Positions 27,201-38,583 of a DNA stretch of 64,000 nucleotides are shown here, one piece after another. Source of the DNA: Ctena decussata (taxonomy: Eukaryota > Mollusca > Bivalvia > Lucinida > Lucinidae); the NCBI GenBank assembly GCA_963989385.1, contig OZ022515.1, forward strand, positions 13,300,803-13,364,802. The letters are read 5' to 3'. Both the position numbers and the translations under genes were made by a program. The notes under the pieces are model-generated. The model saw only the letters and a list, made by a program, of their open reading frames with translations, was not told the origin of the DNA and did not search any database. Numbering within the stretch: position 1 is the first letter of the stretch; the number at the start of each line of letters is the position of its first letter.

Positions 27201-30200
27201 GGTCAAGCTCTTTAATTGAAAATGCTCATAACTCTGAGACGGCTCGGTATATTTGCTTCAAATTTTGTATACTTATGTAATTGAACATTGCCCAGCCACT
27301 TGTATGCTTAAAAAAGAAACGAAGCTTCACCGAGCATCAATTTGGCCAGTCGAGCTCTTTTTTGAAAATGCTCATAATTCTTGGACGGCTTGGTATATTT
27401 GCTTCAAATTTTGTATACTTATGTAATTTAACATTGCCCAGCCACTGGTATGCAAAACAGTGACGAGGCTTCACCGAGCATCAATTTGGCCGGTCAAGCT
27501 ATTTTATTGAAAATGCTCATAACTCTTGGAGGGCTTGGTATATTTGCTTCAAATTTGGTATACTTATGTAATTTAACATTGCCCAGCCACTGGTATGCAA
27601 AACAGTGACGAGGCTTCACCGAGCATCAATTTGGCCAGTCGAGCTCTTTTATTGAAAATGCTCATAACTCTTTGACCGCTTGGTATATTTGGTTTAAATT
27701 TCGTATACTTATGTAATTTAACAGCCACTGGTATGCAAATTTATTGCACAACCCGCAGGTTTGCACTATAATCACTGTGTGAGTCCGTCCGTCCACCCGT
27801 CCGTAATCAAATGGCAAAAACGCTCTTGAACCGCATTCTATATTTTGATAAAATTTTGCATTCTAAAACATGTCAACATTATCTAACGACTCGCATGCAT
27901 AACCGTCTTTTTTGATGGACGAGGCTTTGCTGAGCACCAGTTGGATATTTACGGTCAAGTAGTGAAAATGCTCATACCTCTTGAACCACGTGGTATATAT
28001 GGTTCAAATTTTGTATACTTATGTATTTTAACATTGTCCAGCCACCGGCATGCAAAACGGTGACGAAAGCCTAAACAGTATTGCACGACTCACAGGTGTG
28101 CACTTTAATCGCTGTGCAAGTCCATCAGTCTGTGTGTCCTTCCGCTGTAGTCAGTGAGTGAAATTACTCTTAACCACATGGTGTAGTTTGATAAAAAATA
28201 TGCATCATTCTACAAGAAATGACCAATTTCATTTCCATACATTCCTTCTGGCACCAGAAACTGATTATTCTACATCCCCACGGTTGTGCACATTACCATC
28301 AGTTGATTTGTTGTTGGTGTTGGGGTTTCCATTTCGGAAATGATGTTGAATTTTGATTGGGGTCTGTCTGTGTTGCACATAACAATGAGGATTGGTTGGC
28401 TGACCGCCCCACTTACATGTATAACCTTAAAAGTGTCGCAGTTCCAAAGCAACATCGACAACTAAGCCATCAACAATTAATTTCGTCTTGGATTTTTTTT
28501 TTGTTTGTTTCATATTTTACATGAACGACATAACAGGCGAAATGTTCTTTGGCAAAAAGCGATTTGGACCGAAATATCTAGATTCATCACGACACGGTTT
28601 ATAAGCCAACAGTCAAATGAAACTGAAAGCAGAAAGAGAAAGCGAAAGTAATCTACTTACATCAAAATCCCGGGTGTATTTATATTGGCCAATGAAATAC
28701 TTGTTATGTAAGTCAATACTAAGGTTATACGGCTAAAGCCGAAAAGGTGATATGCACTTAAGTATCCTGTATTTCTTTTATTTCTGATGTTTTATATTAA
28801 TTGCACCTTGGTTGCACTTTTAATTGCAACCCTTAGTATCATGTCAATCTTATTGAAATCCGGTCAGATTGGTAACATAGAGGATCTTACATGAGTGCTC
28901 ATGTATTATTGAATTTATTAAACGAGTTGGGGAAAAAGATAAGATGCGAGGCTATGCCAAGCATCTTCTCGGTTTTCCCCAACGAGTTTAATAAATTCAA
29001 TTATACATGAGGAGGAATGCAAGATTACTTTTATCATATGACACTAAAATCGCATTTGATTACCAAATTTTGAACTAAAACGTCACGATTTGGCCACGTT
29101 TTATGGATGGCAACGCATAACGTTACGACGTAATTTACGTATTTAACCCACTAGTTGATTATCGTTTTTAATGCATGGCTTTATTACACTCTCAGATGCG
29201 ACGTCCTATGATAAATTCATTTCTTTACCTATTTCTTTATTTATTTTTACATATTTTATCACAAGGCAGTACAATCCTAGCGGGGACATGACGTCAAAAT
29301 GACGTCAATCTGACGTCGATGCGACGTCATTACGTCGGATCGACATTACGAAGCCATGTGGCCGCTGGGAATCCCAGTGGGCAAATGACGACGAAATGAC
29401 GTAGTATTGACGTCAGTATACGACGGCATATGCCCGCTGGGATATTCGCCATAATTACCGTAAAAGTTCTGTGTTTCGGGGGGAGGTAGGTCTAAGCAAA
29501 TAAAATAGCAAACAGCACAGACCCTGATAGGAGAAGTATGATCTTGGTCTGCACTGTTTTCTCCGACATATCTATTAACAGTTACGGTAGCATTATACAA
29601 AATGCCGGACTTTCGAGCCTCTTTGTACACCCATTGGGGCTTGAATCACGCTGAGTTGACTAAGAGAATACAGATTTTATATACATATACATCGGACTTA
29701 TACTTGCAGTCTGTATTCTTTTACCCAAATCAACATGATCATCAAAGTTATTTGTATATACACTCTGTATTATTTTACCCAAATCAACATGATCATCAAA
29801 GTTATATGTATATACACTCTGTATTCTTTAACCCAAATCAACATGATCATCAAAGTTATATGTATACAGTCTGTATTCTTTTACCCAAATCAACATGATC
29901 ATCAAAGTTATATGTATACAGTCTGTATTCTTTTACCCAAATCAACATGATCATCAAAGTTATATATATATACACTCTGTATTATTTTACCCAAATCAAC
30001 ATGATCATCAAAGTTATATACTCTGTATTCTTTTACCAAAATCAGCATGATCAGTAGTATGGAAGGGTATCAGGGTCATAATTCAAATACGTAGTTGCAT
30101 TTTCTATTCTGCAAGAACACCAAGTGTCTCTCAGAAATATCCATTCTTTATTTTACAAAATGCCCTGATGCCAGATTCCATTGCATGTTATGGATGCTTA

Positions 30201-33200
30201 TTATACTTTAACACAAAGGGCTTCTCAGTAATATGCATTTTACACTCTAAAAAACTCTATTCCCATTAAATGAAAATATAACAGTGAGTGTCTTTCTGTG
30301 ATACGGAATCTGCTTTCTACAGAATGTCTTTCCGATTGGCTCTTTGATTATTCTGTTACAATTCAATCGCTTTTCCTGAACTTGCGTTTTGTTATGTTGG
30401 CTTACGGTAAATCTGGTAACCGCTATATCGCTTTCTGCTTTAGCGTATTTCGACTACGCAACTAAATTTCTAGCTTCACAGTAAAATTAGAAGAAAAGAA
30501 AAGAAAAATGGAAATAATTGCTCATTTTATAACGTTTAAATATTTACCTTTACAATGATTGACCTTGATATATGCAATGTTTACAATTTTGGTACCGGTG
30601 TCGAGGTAAAATGTATTCAGTATGAGAAGCCATGTTGACAACAGTTATGATTTATTTTCCATGCATTAACCTTAACATGCACTGTGAAACCACCGCAACC
30701 TGGAAGATGACAGACCATCATACATGTCGATGAAAGGTTATTATTCATTTTTTTTACCATTCGATATTTTTTTGCTGGTAAGCGCTAGTGAGCCTCGAAC
30801 CCACACGGCAGAGGGTTGTCTCGAGGGGAGTGAGGTACTCAGAAAGTTTCTTACCACATAGGCAGAGATTATTTTTTGGGTTTGAAATTTCAAAATTTAC
30901 TATTTTCATGGGTTTTGAAAAAATCATGCTATTTTTATGGGTATTATGGTGCTTTGAGCAACCTTTTATTTTTTTTTTTTGTGTGTGTGCGGGGGGGGGG
31001 GGGGAGGGGGGAGGGGGCGGGGTGGCGGGGTCACCTCAAAAACAACTATTTTTATGAGATTGTCAGCGGGGTTGTCAAAAGTTCTTGGTATTTTTCTAGG
31101 ACCTGTGCAGTTGTCTTGGGCCCAAATATAGGCTCGCATTAGTGTTTACAGACCTCCTGTAGTTCCTTGTACTGATGAAGCACATTATTTTATTGTTAAT
31201 GTCTCGTTCATAGCATTTAGGATGCATGAATAAAATAAATACAATCATATTTTAGACTGAAAAGGAATAGAATTTACGCTGGGAACAATTATTTGGGCAG
31301 GCTATATTGCCAACTTTTTTTCTGGGGTATATGGTATATAAAAATATCAGCTATTTGTTTTTCTTTTTTTGTGGGGGTGCTATTTTTTTAAGCACTAGAG
31401 GCTAGGTCCCAAACTATGTAGCGAAAAAAAAGGGAATACCCCCCTCCCCCGGAGGTTTGTAGCTAGACACGAGTCAAACATTCTATCATCTTTGGTATCG
31501 GGACGCCCAACCTTGTTTATTAATAATAAAAACGATTGGCCCTTTGGATGTGACACCAGTAAATACTTCAGATTCAGAACTCTCACTCATGGAAGCTGCA
31601 TTTTTAGAAATTGGGTGCATTGTTTGAAGTCTAGGAATTCCAACGACATGATCTATAAGCATCTTCAGTTGTTGTTGTTGTTGTTTTGTCAGGAATTATA
31701 TGATATTGATTTAATGCTGATCAAAAGTAGCCAGTGTAAGAATAATATCTATTGCAGCAGATACCCACAGGTAGTCAGAACTGGTACCTGGGTACAAAGT
31801 TCTAACCGCCCCAGCCCGGCAGTTAACTCCATTTATTATTGTTATTTGAATAATTATCATGATGTCAGACAGATAATGTTTTTCATACATTTAAGCGTAG
31901 TTTACCCATTATATTCTTCTTGTAATCAAACAAGGCATTCAGTTATTCCAGGAAAAATATGATCGTGATTGCATGTTGATAAAAACAACCAGTGTATAAG
32001 AATAAGATCCCGGGGATCGGGATGCTACATGTACCCATCTCAGTCCTATAGCGCACTCCATTAAATATTTTGAGATGGGACTATTAATCATTTACGACAG
32101 CTAAGACTTCCCATACATTTGAGCCGTGGAGCTAGTCTTTATTTTTTTTTCGTAGTCGTAAAGCGGAATGCATTTAATCGTAAATCGATTTGCAACGAAG
32201 CTATAAATAATGATCCGAAATACGCGGGGAAATACGGAAAGCGTTTTGGAATAAAGCCAATAACAGTTATTATGAGAGGGATAAAATTAATGTGATATTT
32301 TTTTAAAATATTCTAATCATAAAACATTAACAACAAATCAATAAGCCCAATGGTCACAGATTTAGAAAACCCACAACGCATAATGGATTCAAGCGTAAAG
32401 GCATTTTCTATATTACCGAAAGACTCTCTGTGTTATCGCGGAATACAAAAACAAATTACATAAATAGAATTATGACCCTGAATCAAGCGTAAAGGCATTT
32501 TGTAGAATGCATAATGCTTATTATTGAAAAAGCACTTAACACAAAGGCATTTTGTAGAATGCATAATGTTTATTGTTGAAAAAGCACTCTGTGTTAAGAC
32601 AAAATAGAAGTACACAAAACCTAAATGGAATTATGACCCCGATACCCTTCCATACATTAGAGTTATATGTACACAGTCTGTGTTCTTTCACCCCAAAACC
32701 AAACTAATCATCAGGGTTATATGTATACAGTCTGTATTCTTTTACCCAATTCAACATGATCACCAGTGTTATATGTATATACACTTTGTATTCTTTTACC
32801 CAAATCAGAATGATTCAAATCCCTATGGTACACCATTTATATGTATGAGCGGCGGTAGTGTTGTGATTTTTCGCGCTAGAATACCAGTCCAGGGTCTGCC
32901 GGTTCGATCACCCGCTCCTCCGGTCTTTCGGGTGAGACTTTCAACCTAAGCCCCGTCTCCGTATGCGTTGGTAGGCCTAGGACGTTACTCACTCACTCAT
33001 TCACTCACTCACTCACCATATATATGTAACAAACACACCATGTGACGTCATACTCACTTGATACGACCTTCCGGTAGACAAGCCTTCCTTGCAGAGTAAA
33101 TGCCAGGATGAATTCCGTGTCACTTGGGATATACTTGACCGTAACACAGCCTGGAATGAAAGACAGAAACAGTTTAAAAATAACATAATAAATACATATA

Positions 33201-36200
33201 GGTCGGAGCAAACAATGTTGACCTAGTCTAGTAGATCAACTGCTCCCTGGACAATCTGATCAGGGTTTACACATGCTGTTTTCCATTGCATCTGCATTTT
33301 TGCGTACTGCATAGTGAAACCATTTTTTCCATTTTAGGTGAGTCACGACAGTTATTTAAGGAGTCCTAATGTTTTCAATTACTACGGTTTCAAATGACAA
33401 ACGGAAACTGTAAGGAGTCGGTTGAATGGATAGATGGATTGCTTTTGACTATACGTCCTTTTCTACAGCATTTCTGCCATGTCAGGACCATGGGTGAGTG
33501 TAATGAGATGCTGTGCGTTTGAAAAGATTTCCGCCTCAGCTGGAATCGAATCTTAGCCGCAATAGCGACAGGAAAGCGCTTAAGTGACTACGCTACTGGC
33601 CCGGGGTCCCCAGAAGTCGCAGTCGAGCATAATACATAAAGTGATGGGAGCTCAGGAGACCCTGATCAGACTGCGTGGATACGTTTGTTGATATGAGTAT
33701 TTACATATGGTCAAATACACTTCTTTTAGCGTGAGCCCCTTCCTAGCGGGCACACAATGTCGAAAAGACGCCGCACTGACGTTAATGCGAATTCATGACG
33801 TCGTGGCAGTGCGGCTCTATTATGACTAACGTCGTAATTACATCGTTCTCACGTCGGATTGACTTCATGACGTCAAATTGGCGCCTGACGCATCAACGTC
33901 AGTACGGCGTCATTTTAACACATTGTGCCTGCTGGATTATTTGTCTTCCAATCAGGCGCATGATGTCGTAATTTCGTCATTCTGACATCGATGCGACGTC
34001 ATTACGTCGCATCGATGTCAGAATGACGAAATTACGACGTCATGTACCCGCTGGGTCTTACCATAAATATTCCCATAGCATGTCTTGTAGCTGACTCTCA
34101 CTGTTGTGCAACATGTACAGCTGTCGCGAACGCACCGACAAGTCGCGCCCACACTTTGGTTTTTGGCAGTTGGAAAGCCAGCTGAAAGTATAACAACCTG
34201 CAATTATCGACTTGTTGTGGTGAATATTATGCAATTTTGCATTGCTGAGGTGAATATGCAGTTTTCATTTGATTTTTGGCTGTTGGAAAGTTAGTTGAAA
34301 GTAAAACATTCTACAATTATAGATTTTAGTGTAGTGAACATAACACGTACAGTATACAGTTTTTGTTTTGTTGAAATATCATGCAGTTTTCCTAACCTGC
34401 AAACTTTATAATGACGGACACAAAGCAGATGACAAAACGTTATTTTTGCAGGTAATGAAATATGATATTCACAGAAATAAAGGTCAATAAATGTATTGTT
34501 ATATGAAAGTATTTTGTTAGATATGATGACACTAGATTTCACGACGTGGCGTATATGCCACGTTATGCCACGAAATACAAATGACGTCAGCTTTGGAGTA
34601 ATGTTCACTGACCTACCGGTTAAAATCGAAGAATATTGACGACACCTGACCTCGAATGTGCCAATGATATTGTGTGTTACATCGTGGTCATATGAAAATA
34701 TACAATTATTGACTGTTGTTGAGGTGGACATGAAATGTTATTGAATTCATACTGACCGACGGGAAGCGGAGGTCAATATGAATTTTTACTGTTCAATAAC
34801 ACTTCTTGTTCACCGAAACAAAAGTCAACAATTTTTTATGTAATAATCATAAATTCGAGTGATCGGGCTGCCATTTTAGTTAACTTTATGTCAAATTTCA
34901 GTAGACTTTTCTTCACAAACCGCGCGCCATTTAGACGCTACGTCACCAGCCATGCGACATTAGGACGTTACGTCACAAATTATGCGCCATGAAGCAATGT
35001 CTATCTTAAGTGGTCAGCCTCTGAACCAATGAAATGAGTTTTATTTATAGACTATATAATGAATTGTTATTTAACAGCAAACTTCGTGTTTAGCTTTCAT
35101 AAAGGACGGACGATCGGCGCCCCGTTACTGCGGCTATGGATCCGTTCCGCTGAGGTGCGGGAGGAACGTCGATATGAGAATTGAAAAACAAACACATTAG
35201 CTTTCATAGTCATGAACAATATCTGTGAAGTCGGAAGAACTTGAAAATTAGGTCTACTTACTAAAGGTCAGGTTTTCGACCTTCCGGGTGAATCTAATGG
35301 CCTAACAAGTATGTTATTTTTATTGCTATCACATATGAATAGTTACCTAACGGCAAGACTCGGATCATCTTGCACATCTGCGTAGTCTGATCGTTGCCTT
35401 ACTGTATCGCATACTCTATCTGTGTAGCCTAAGGAATCTAAAATGTGAAGTCTCATGTCATTTTTTCGAGTAGCTGCGCAGGCTAATTTGGGTATTTTCT
35501 TCACGCAAATTTGCGCAAGGATTTCCAATTTTCGAGAATATTTCGAAATTAGCGTTTACCTTCGTGGTCAGTAAGAAGACCAAGTTTCGACATCAGTAAG
35601 CCAACATCGACCTCGTCGTCGTCATCGCCGGTAAGCTGGATAATATCGTGGGAGTCGTCAGTTTCCACGTTTTTGCCAGTCCTAGCATACTCTTTAGCCT
35701 CTGGAAAGAACATAAATTATTATGATTATATTCACAAACAAGATAATGGATTTGGTTGGATGGTTGTTTTGGGTTTAACAGCCCTTTAAGTTAGTATTTC
35801 AGTCTGTATCGGGCCGTCTCCCAGAGAGAGGGAGAAAGAAAAGTGAAATGATAGATGGGAGAAAAATTTGCCAAACAACCTCCGCCCGACTCAATTGTAA
35901 GCACAGTAGGCCCTTGTCCTACTTTTTCCCAGATAAATACTAGTAGAACGCCCCGACACTAAAAATAACCAGCACCATCGCCCGACCAAGATAATGGATA
36001 CTCAGCGGTTTTAAGTCCCTTCCAACAGTATTTCATTCAGTTATACCAAGGCAATGGAAGGTTGAAAGGCCGAGTGCAATGTGTCCCCATTTACGGTCTC
36101 GTTTCCAACGGGATTGGAGTCCCGGTAGCTGAATAGGTTAAGCGCTGGCCTGCTGATCTAGCGGCTCCGGTTTGAGGTCTGCTTGAGACGGGAATCTTTT

Positions 36201-37994
36201 TCAATCGTAAACTGGGTTTCATTGTACACCAGCGTTTCATTATCACCCACCTATCGTCGTGATATGATTGAAATACCGTTAAAAAGGACGTACAATCGCT
36301 TGTCATCCAGCCATCCATCATCAAGCGGGATTCCAAAGCAGACCGCTAGCTTGGCAGGTCCGCAATTATCCAACAGAGCTACTGCAATGGGCGAGCCCTG
36401 AGTTGGAAAAATAGAAAGTGGCATCAAAATTACGGTTGGTGGTTAAAGTGTCGCTGAACGTCAGCGGTGGCGCCCGTCTTATCAGACCAGTAGGTCTGAA
36501 CATGTTCATGCAAAACTCAACACAAACCGAGGTAATGTGCTTGTTATGGTTTCCAACAGATAGACTAACAAATTTAACCCATATGAGCCGCGACACGACA
36601 AAACCAACAAAGTGGCATGTGCGCCCAGCAGAGACTCAGATCAGTCTGGACATCCGCCCAGTCTGACTAGAGGTTTAGCTGTGTGCTTAAAGAGTAGCTA
36701 AGAGTCTAAGCTAGCTCCATGAGGACAGCGAAGATCAGAATGGGCAGATACTCAGCCTTATCCGATTCTTCGCTGGGCGCACATGCTACTTCGTTTGTTT
36801 TGTCTAGTCGCGGCTCAATTTATATGCCCATCGGACTTTTCTATCCTCATAAATTGAATGAGTCCATTCAGAATTTTAGGACTGTCTGCTTTATGTATTT
36901 ATTTATTTTTTATCATTTTCATTGAAATGGCTGTAAATTTTATGCAAACAGCGCAGACCCTGATCGGACGCCGCGTTCTGCGGCGTCTGATCTGGGTCTT
37001 CACTGTTTGCCAATGCCTTTTTTTCTGAGAAATAAAGCTAGAATTCTATGCATATTAATAAAAAATCCAGGCATTTTCTCGATAACTTTGTGATAATATA
37101 TACATATTGGCATATATTTAGTCATATATGATTCTGAAATCTTGATCGTTGTTGTTCTTGTTGTACTTCGATTCTTATGACGACGCTCCCCCGCACATCC
37201 GCGGAACGTATATAGGTCGCAGTTTGGGGCGTCGGGCGTCTGCCCTTGTCGTCGGTTAAAACAGCCGCATCTACACCATAGACTCTCTTCTCTGGAACAA
37301 CGGACCTTGTTAGGTCCACAACGTAGACAATCATTGCTGCTACGTGGCAGATTTGGCACGTGGCGTTGCCCTTATCCCCCGCCCCCTTCTCTGCCCCACA
37401 GCAGAGCGTGGATGTGTTTTCTTCCGATTTCCTCTGGAGTAAAATCTTGATAATACACGGTAAGAATCATTAATGACTGAATCGCATGAAAAGAAACCTT
37501 GAGACATGTGCGTACCGTAACAATCACAATCAGTCTGCACATCTACGAATACTTATCAGAGTCAAAATGATTCCTCTGAGATGCGCAGGCGCACAGGCTA
37601 ATCTGAGTCTTTCCGGTGTACATATGTTGTGCAGTTTATTTTGAAGCCACTCGAATCAAATGCTTATAACATCATTTAAAAATGTCGTATTTTTTAGAAA
37701 TCTCAAATTTAGTATAGATATTTCAAAAAGAGCAACGTTTATGCTGACAAGACTGTTATAAAAACGTTATACATGTACCACGGTTTTCCAACCTGTACGT
37801 CGATACGCAACGTGTACATGTATTATTTCTCCGTACTGGCGGATAAACCGTGTTGCACTATTTACATATCGTATAATTATGTACATACCGCCGCTGTTCT
37901 TCAGAATCTCAAACAGTTCACCATTTGTTATGGTGGCCGCCTTGACTCCCGCCAGTGCCAAAAACGCAAACAGACAGACAAACGAGTACGCCAT
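24120..37994 (-). CDS. Gene B: secreted cysteine-rich DUF4773-type protein, 243 residues, six coding exons
   Basis: Coding exons on the minus strand are 37994-37889, 35700-35560, 34181-34062, 33150-33058, 25275-25142 and 24257-24120. Phases are compatible and total 732 nt including the stop. Residues 1-19 are a signal peptide (MAYSFVCLFAFLALAGVKA). An acidic linker (GDDDDEVD) follows, then a Cys-rich domain opening with CTCC, CVTVKYIPSDTEFIL, PPKIC, LEIYNANV..KSLC and ACFKIP. This order (CxCC, then GCVxVxYxP, then PPxIC, then CFxx near the end) is what I remember of DUF4773 proteins of arthropods and other invertebrates; their function is unknown. The protein is probably secreted and disulfide-bonded. 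An extra exon-like segment at 35437-35347 does not fit the phase. Confidence 0.65.
25142..25275 (-). CDS. Gene B exon with PPKIC motif (134 nt)
   Basis: The acceptor TTATTTATTCCAG and donor AAG|GTATGT are clear. The exon encodes IHPPKICSYLTC...CLEIYNANVRQKSLCARL. It aligns residue for residue with the paralog exon 60034-60167, which has the same length and phase. Confidence 0.8.
25380..26330. repeat. Interspersed repeat with a ~145-bp direct duplication
   Basis: The stretch from about 25787 to 25935 recurs at about 26168-26320 (AAGTTCCTTCAAGAGCAGAG, TAGTTTCGGCTAATAAAGCC, CAATATCTGGTG). A more diverged relative is at about 44697-44843. No gene is seen. Confidence 0.65.
26695..28060. repeat. 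Tandem array of ~146-bp units inside a gene B intron
   Basis: The words CATTGCCCAGCCAC, GAGGCTTCACCGAGCAT, AATTTGGCCGGTC and AAAATGCTCATAACTCTTGG recur about every 138-148 bp, for roughly six units. The head GCACAACCCGCAGGTTTGC occurs at about 26697 and again at about 27748, so the array is partly duplicated as a block. Confidence 0.8.
28895..29030. repeat. Palindromic repeat next to MITE M4 (copy 1)
   Basis: ATTGAATTTATTAAACGAGT reads inverted about 60 bp later, with GATGCGAGGC/GCCGAGCATC at the centre. The same palindrome plus M4 arrangement occurs at 38440-38782. Confidence 0.7.
29030..29215. mobile_element. MITE family M4, copy 2
   Basis: Termini are TTATCATATGAC and GTCCTATGATAA. It matches copies at 23008 and 38584. 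Confidence 0.7.
29276..29442. mobile_element. GACGTC-rich MITE(s), family M5
   Basis: Built mostly from GACGTC words between GCGGG.ACATGACG and GCCCGCTGGGA termini. It appears as two adjacent units, about 29276-29371 and 29372-29442. Confidence 0.65.
29698..30055. repeat. 52-54 bp minisatellite
   Basis: About 6.5 units of CTGTATTCTTTTACCCAAAT plus CAACATGATCATCAAAGTTA. The same unit continues at 32655-32815, on the far side of the TIR-bounded element 30057-32653, which splits the array. Open frames here are repeats of the unit. Confidence 0.85.
30057..32653. mobile_element. 2.6-kb TIR element inserted in a minisatellite (element F)
   Basis: The left terminus TGGAAGGGTATCAGGGTCAT (about 30060) is matched inverted at about 32630-32651, with TA on both outer sides. 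The minisatellite on either side is the same array. No transposase was recognised. Internal content includes a poly-G tract (30991-31020) and direct repeats (TAAAGGCATTTTGTAGAATG at about 32490 and 32540). TA flanks suggest the Tc1/mariner superfamily, but this is inferred only from the flank. Confidence 0.55.
32851..33020 (+). mobile_element. tRNA-headed SINE with CACT-repeat tail
   Basis: The B box GGTTCGATCACCCGC and an A-box-like GCGGCGGTAGTG precede a body, and the tail ends in (CACT)n at about 32985-33016. Confidence 0.55.
33058..33150 (-). CDS. Gene B exon with GCVTVKY motif (93 nt)
   Basis: Acceptor TTTCATTCCAG, donor A|GTGAGTATG. It encodes CVTVKYIPSDTEFILAFTL and a VYRKVVS end. It has the same length and phases as the paralog exon 63057-63149, which encodes CVKVKYVPSHTDFILKFVL. 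Confidence 0.8.
33425..33607 (-). mobile_element. SINE with tRNA-like head, minus strand
   Basis: On the minus strand from 33607, GGGCCAGTAGCGTAGTCACTT and a B-box GATTCGATTCC are followed by a body that ends in GGACGTATAGTC and CCATC repeats, typical of the bivalve SINE tails also seen at 24740-24800 and 36262-36320. Confidence 0.55.
33732..34054. mobile_element. Two GACGTC-rich MITEs (family M5) next to a splice donor
   Basis: The first runs from about 33732 (GCGGGCACACAATGTCG) to 33945 (CATTGTGCCTGCTGG). The second runs from about 33950 to 34054 (CGTCATGTACCCGCTGGG). The second ends six bases inside the intron downstream of the gene B exon at 34062-34181. Confidence 0.7.
34062..34181 (-). 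CDS. Gene B exon with CxCC motif (120 nt)
   Basis: Acceptor ACTTTCAG, donor G|GTAAGA. It encodes GATCRCVRDSCTCCTTVRV and YKTCYGNIYG. It joins in phase 1 to the exons at 35560-35700 and 33058-33150. CTCC followed by CVTVKY is the expected start of the cysteine-rich domain. A decayed duplicate of the acceptor region is at about 34268-34345. Confidence 0.7.
35347..35437 (-). CDS. Possible alternative or lost exon of gene B
   Basis: It has a good acceptor (CACATTTTAG) and donor (TTAG|GTAACT) and encodes SLGYTDRVCDTVRQRSDYAD in phase with the previous exon. It would end in phase 2, whereas the next exon needs phase 1. Either an unseen exon intervenes, or it is an alternative, frame-changing cassette, or it is chance. 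Confidence 0.35.
35560..35700 (-). CDS. Gene B second coding exon (141 nt)
   Basis: Acceptor TGTTCTTTCCAG, donor G|GTAAACG. It encodes AKEYARTGKNVETDDSHDII, an acidic run GDDDDEVD and a leucine-rich VGLLMSKLGLLTDHE. The phase is compatible with the signal-peptide exon and the CxCC exon. Confidence 0.65.
35745..36005 (-). mobile_element. SINE-like repeat, same family as 15300-15585
   Basis: Inverted relative to the copy at 15300. It shares GTAGAACGCCCCGACACT, CAGCACCATCGCCCGACC and the AAAC-rich end next to CTGAAATAC. Confidence 0.55.
36117..36325 (+). mobile_element. tRNA-headed SINE
   Basis: The head CCCGGTAGCTGAATAGGTTA (A box) with a B-box-like CCGGTTTGAGGTC is followed by a body and the tail ATTGAAATACCGTTAAAAAG, then CCATC repeats. 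Similar tails are at 24735-24800 and 63925-63990. Confidence 0.6.
36584..36817. mobile_element. MITE family M1, copy 1
   Basis: About 235 bp. Starts GAGCCGCGACACGACAAAAC and ends with its inverse (GTTTTGTCTAGTCGCGGCTC). The body holds inverted CAGACTCAGATCAG/CTGATCTGAGTCT blocks. Confidence 0.8.
36944..37010. repeat. Hairpin repeat family M2, copy 1
   Basis: A near-perfect palindrome: outer arms GCAAACAG..AGACCCTGAT, inner stem CGCCGCG/CGGCG. Confidence 0.75.
37000..37360 (-). other. CpG-rich open stretch in the first intron of gene B
   Basis: Two minus-strand frames stay open for 70 and 119 codons (one reads MIVYVVDLTRSVVPEKRVYG, the other a Cys-rich SNDCLRCGPNKVRC). I find no matching splice sites in the phase needed by gene B and recognise no domain. 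It could be an old exon or a retroelement scrap. Confidence 0.2.
37889..37994 (-). CDS. Gene B first coding exon (signal peptide)
   Basis: From ATG 37994 it encodes MAYSFVCLFAFLALAGVKA then ATITNGELFEILKNSG, donor G|GTATGTAC. An in-frame ATG lies 30 nt upstream (38024), but the TATA box at 38040-38048 puts the expected transcription start near or past it, so 37994 is preferred. The shorter form also begins directly with the hydrophobic signal. Confidence 0.7.
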
Positions 37995-38039
37995 TCCAAT
38001 CAGAGTTCCAGGTGTGACGAACATCGGCTATACCGTCAG

Positions 38040-38048
38040 TTTTATATA
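38040..38048 (-). promoter_or_regulatory. TATA box of gene B
   Basis: TATATAAAA on the minus strand, about 46-54 nt upstream of the preferred ATG. Confidence 0.5.
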
Positions 38049-38439
38049 TGTTTCAAAGTAGCAAAACTCACGATCGGAAATTGTAACAAATATGCGATTG
38101 TATTGTTCTTTGTTTTCATTGTATAAAAGAGATGACAAAAGTGTTTTAATTGTTCTGCCTCTGTTTAATTTAGCTCCACGAGCGTGATATTATGCACGAG
38201 TCAGTCCTTATCAAACCTATCAATTATATCATAATCGACGCAATGATTCAGACTCGTCCGAGAGTTAGGTCAAATGTACAGCTACAGTTCGATCTGTCGC
38301 CTTCGGTTAACGTTGATCACGTTGGTGTACGTCTCCCTCCCTTCCTCCTGAATATTTTGTCTTCCTTTGAAGGAGAACCGTGCTTCCAAACGTCTAAAAT
38401 CTTCATTACAATCTCTCTAGAGGTATTATAAATAGAGGA

Positions 38440-38570
38440 TCTTACATGAGTGCTCATGTATTATTGAATTTATTAAACGAGTTGGGGAAAAAGATAAGAT
38501 GCGAGGCTTTGCCGAGCATCTTATCGTTTTCACCAACGAGTTTAATAAATTCAATAATACAGGAGCACGA
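38440..38570. repeat. Palindromic repeat next to MITE M4 (copy 2)
   Basis: Same palindrome as 28895-29030, with ATTGAATTTATTAAACGAGT inverted and a centre GATGCGAGGC/GCCGAGCATC. Confidence 0.7.
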
Positions 38571-38583
38571 ATGCAAGATTCTA

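Noticed and set aside
29698..30055. CRISPR-like array of regular repeats
   Set aside because: Units run head to tail with no unique spacers, in a eukaryotic genome; it is a minisatellite.
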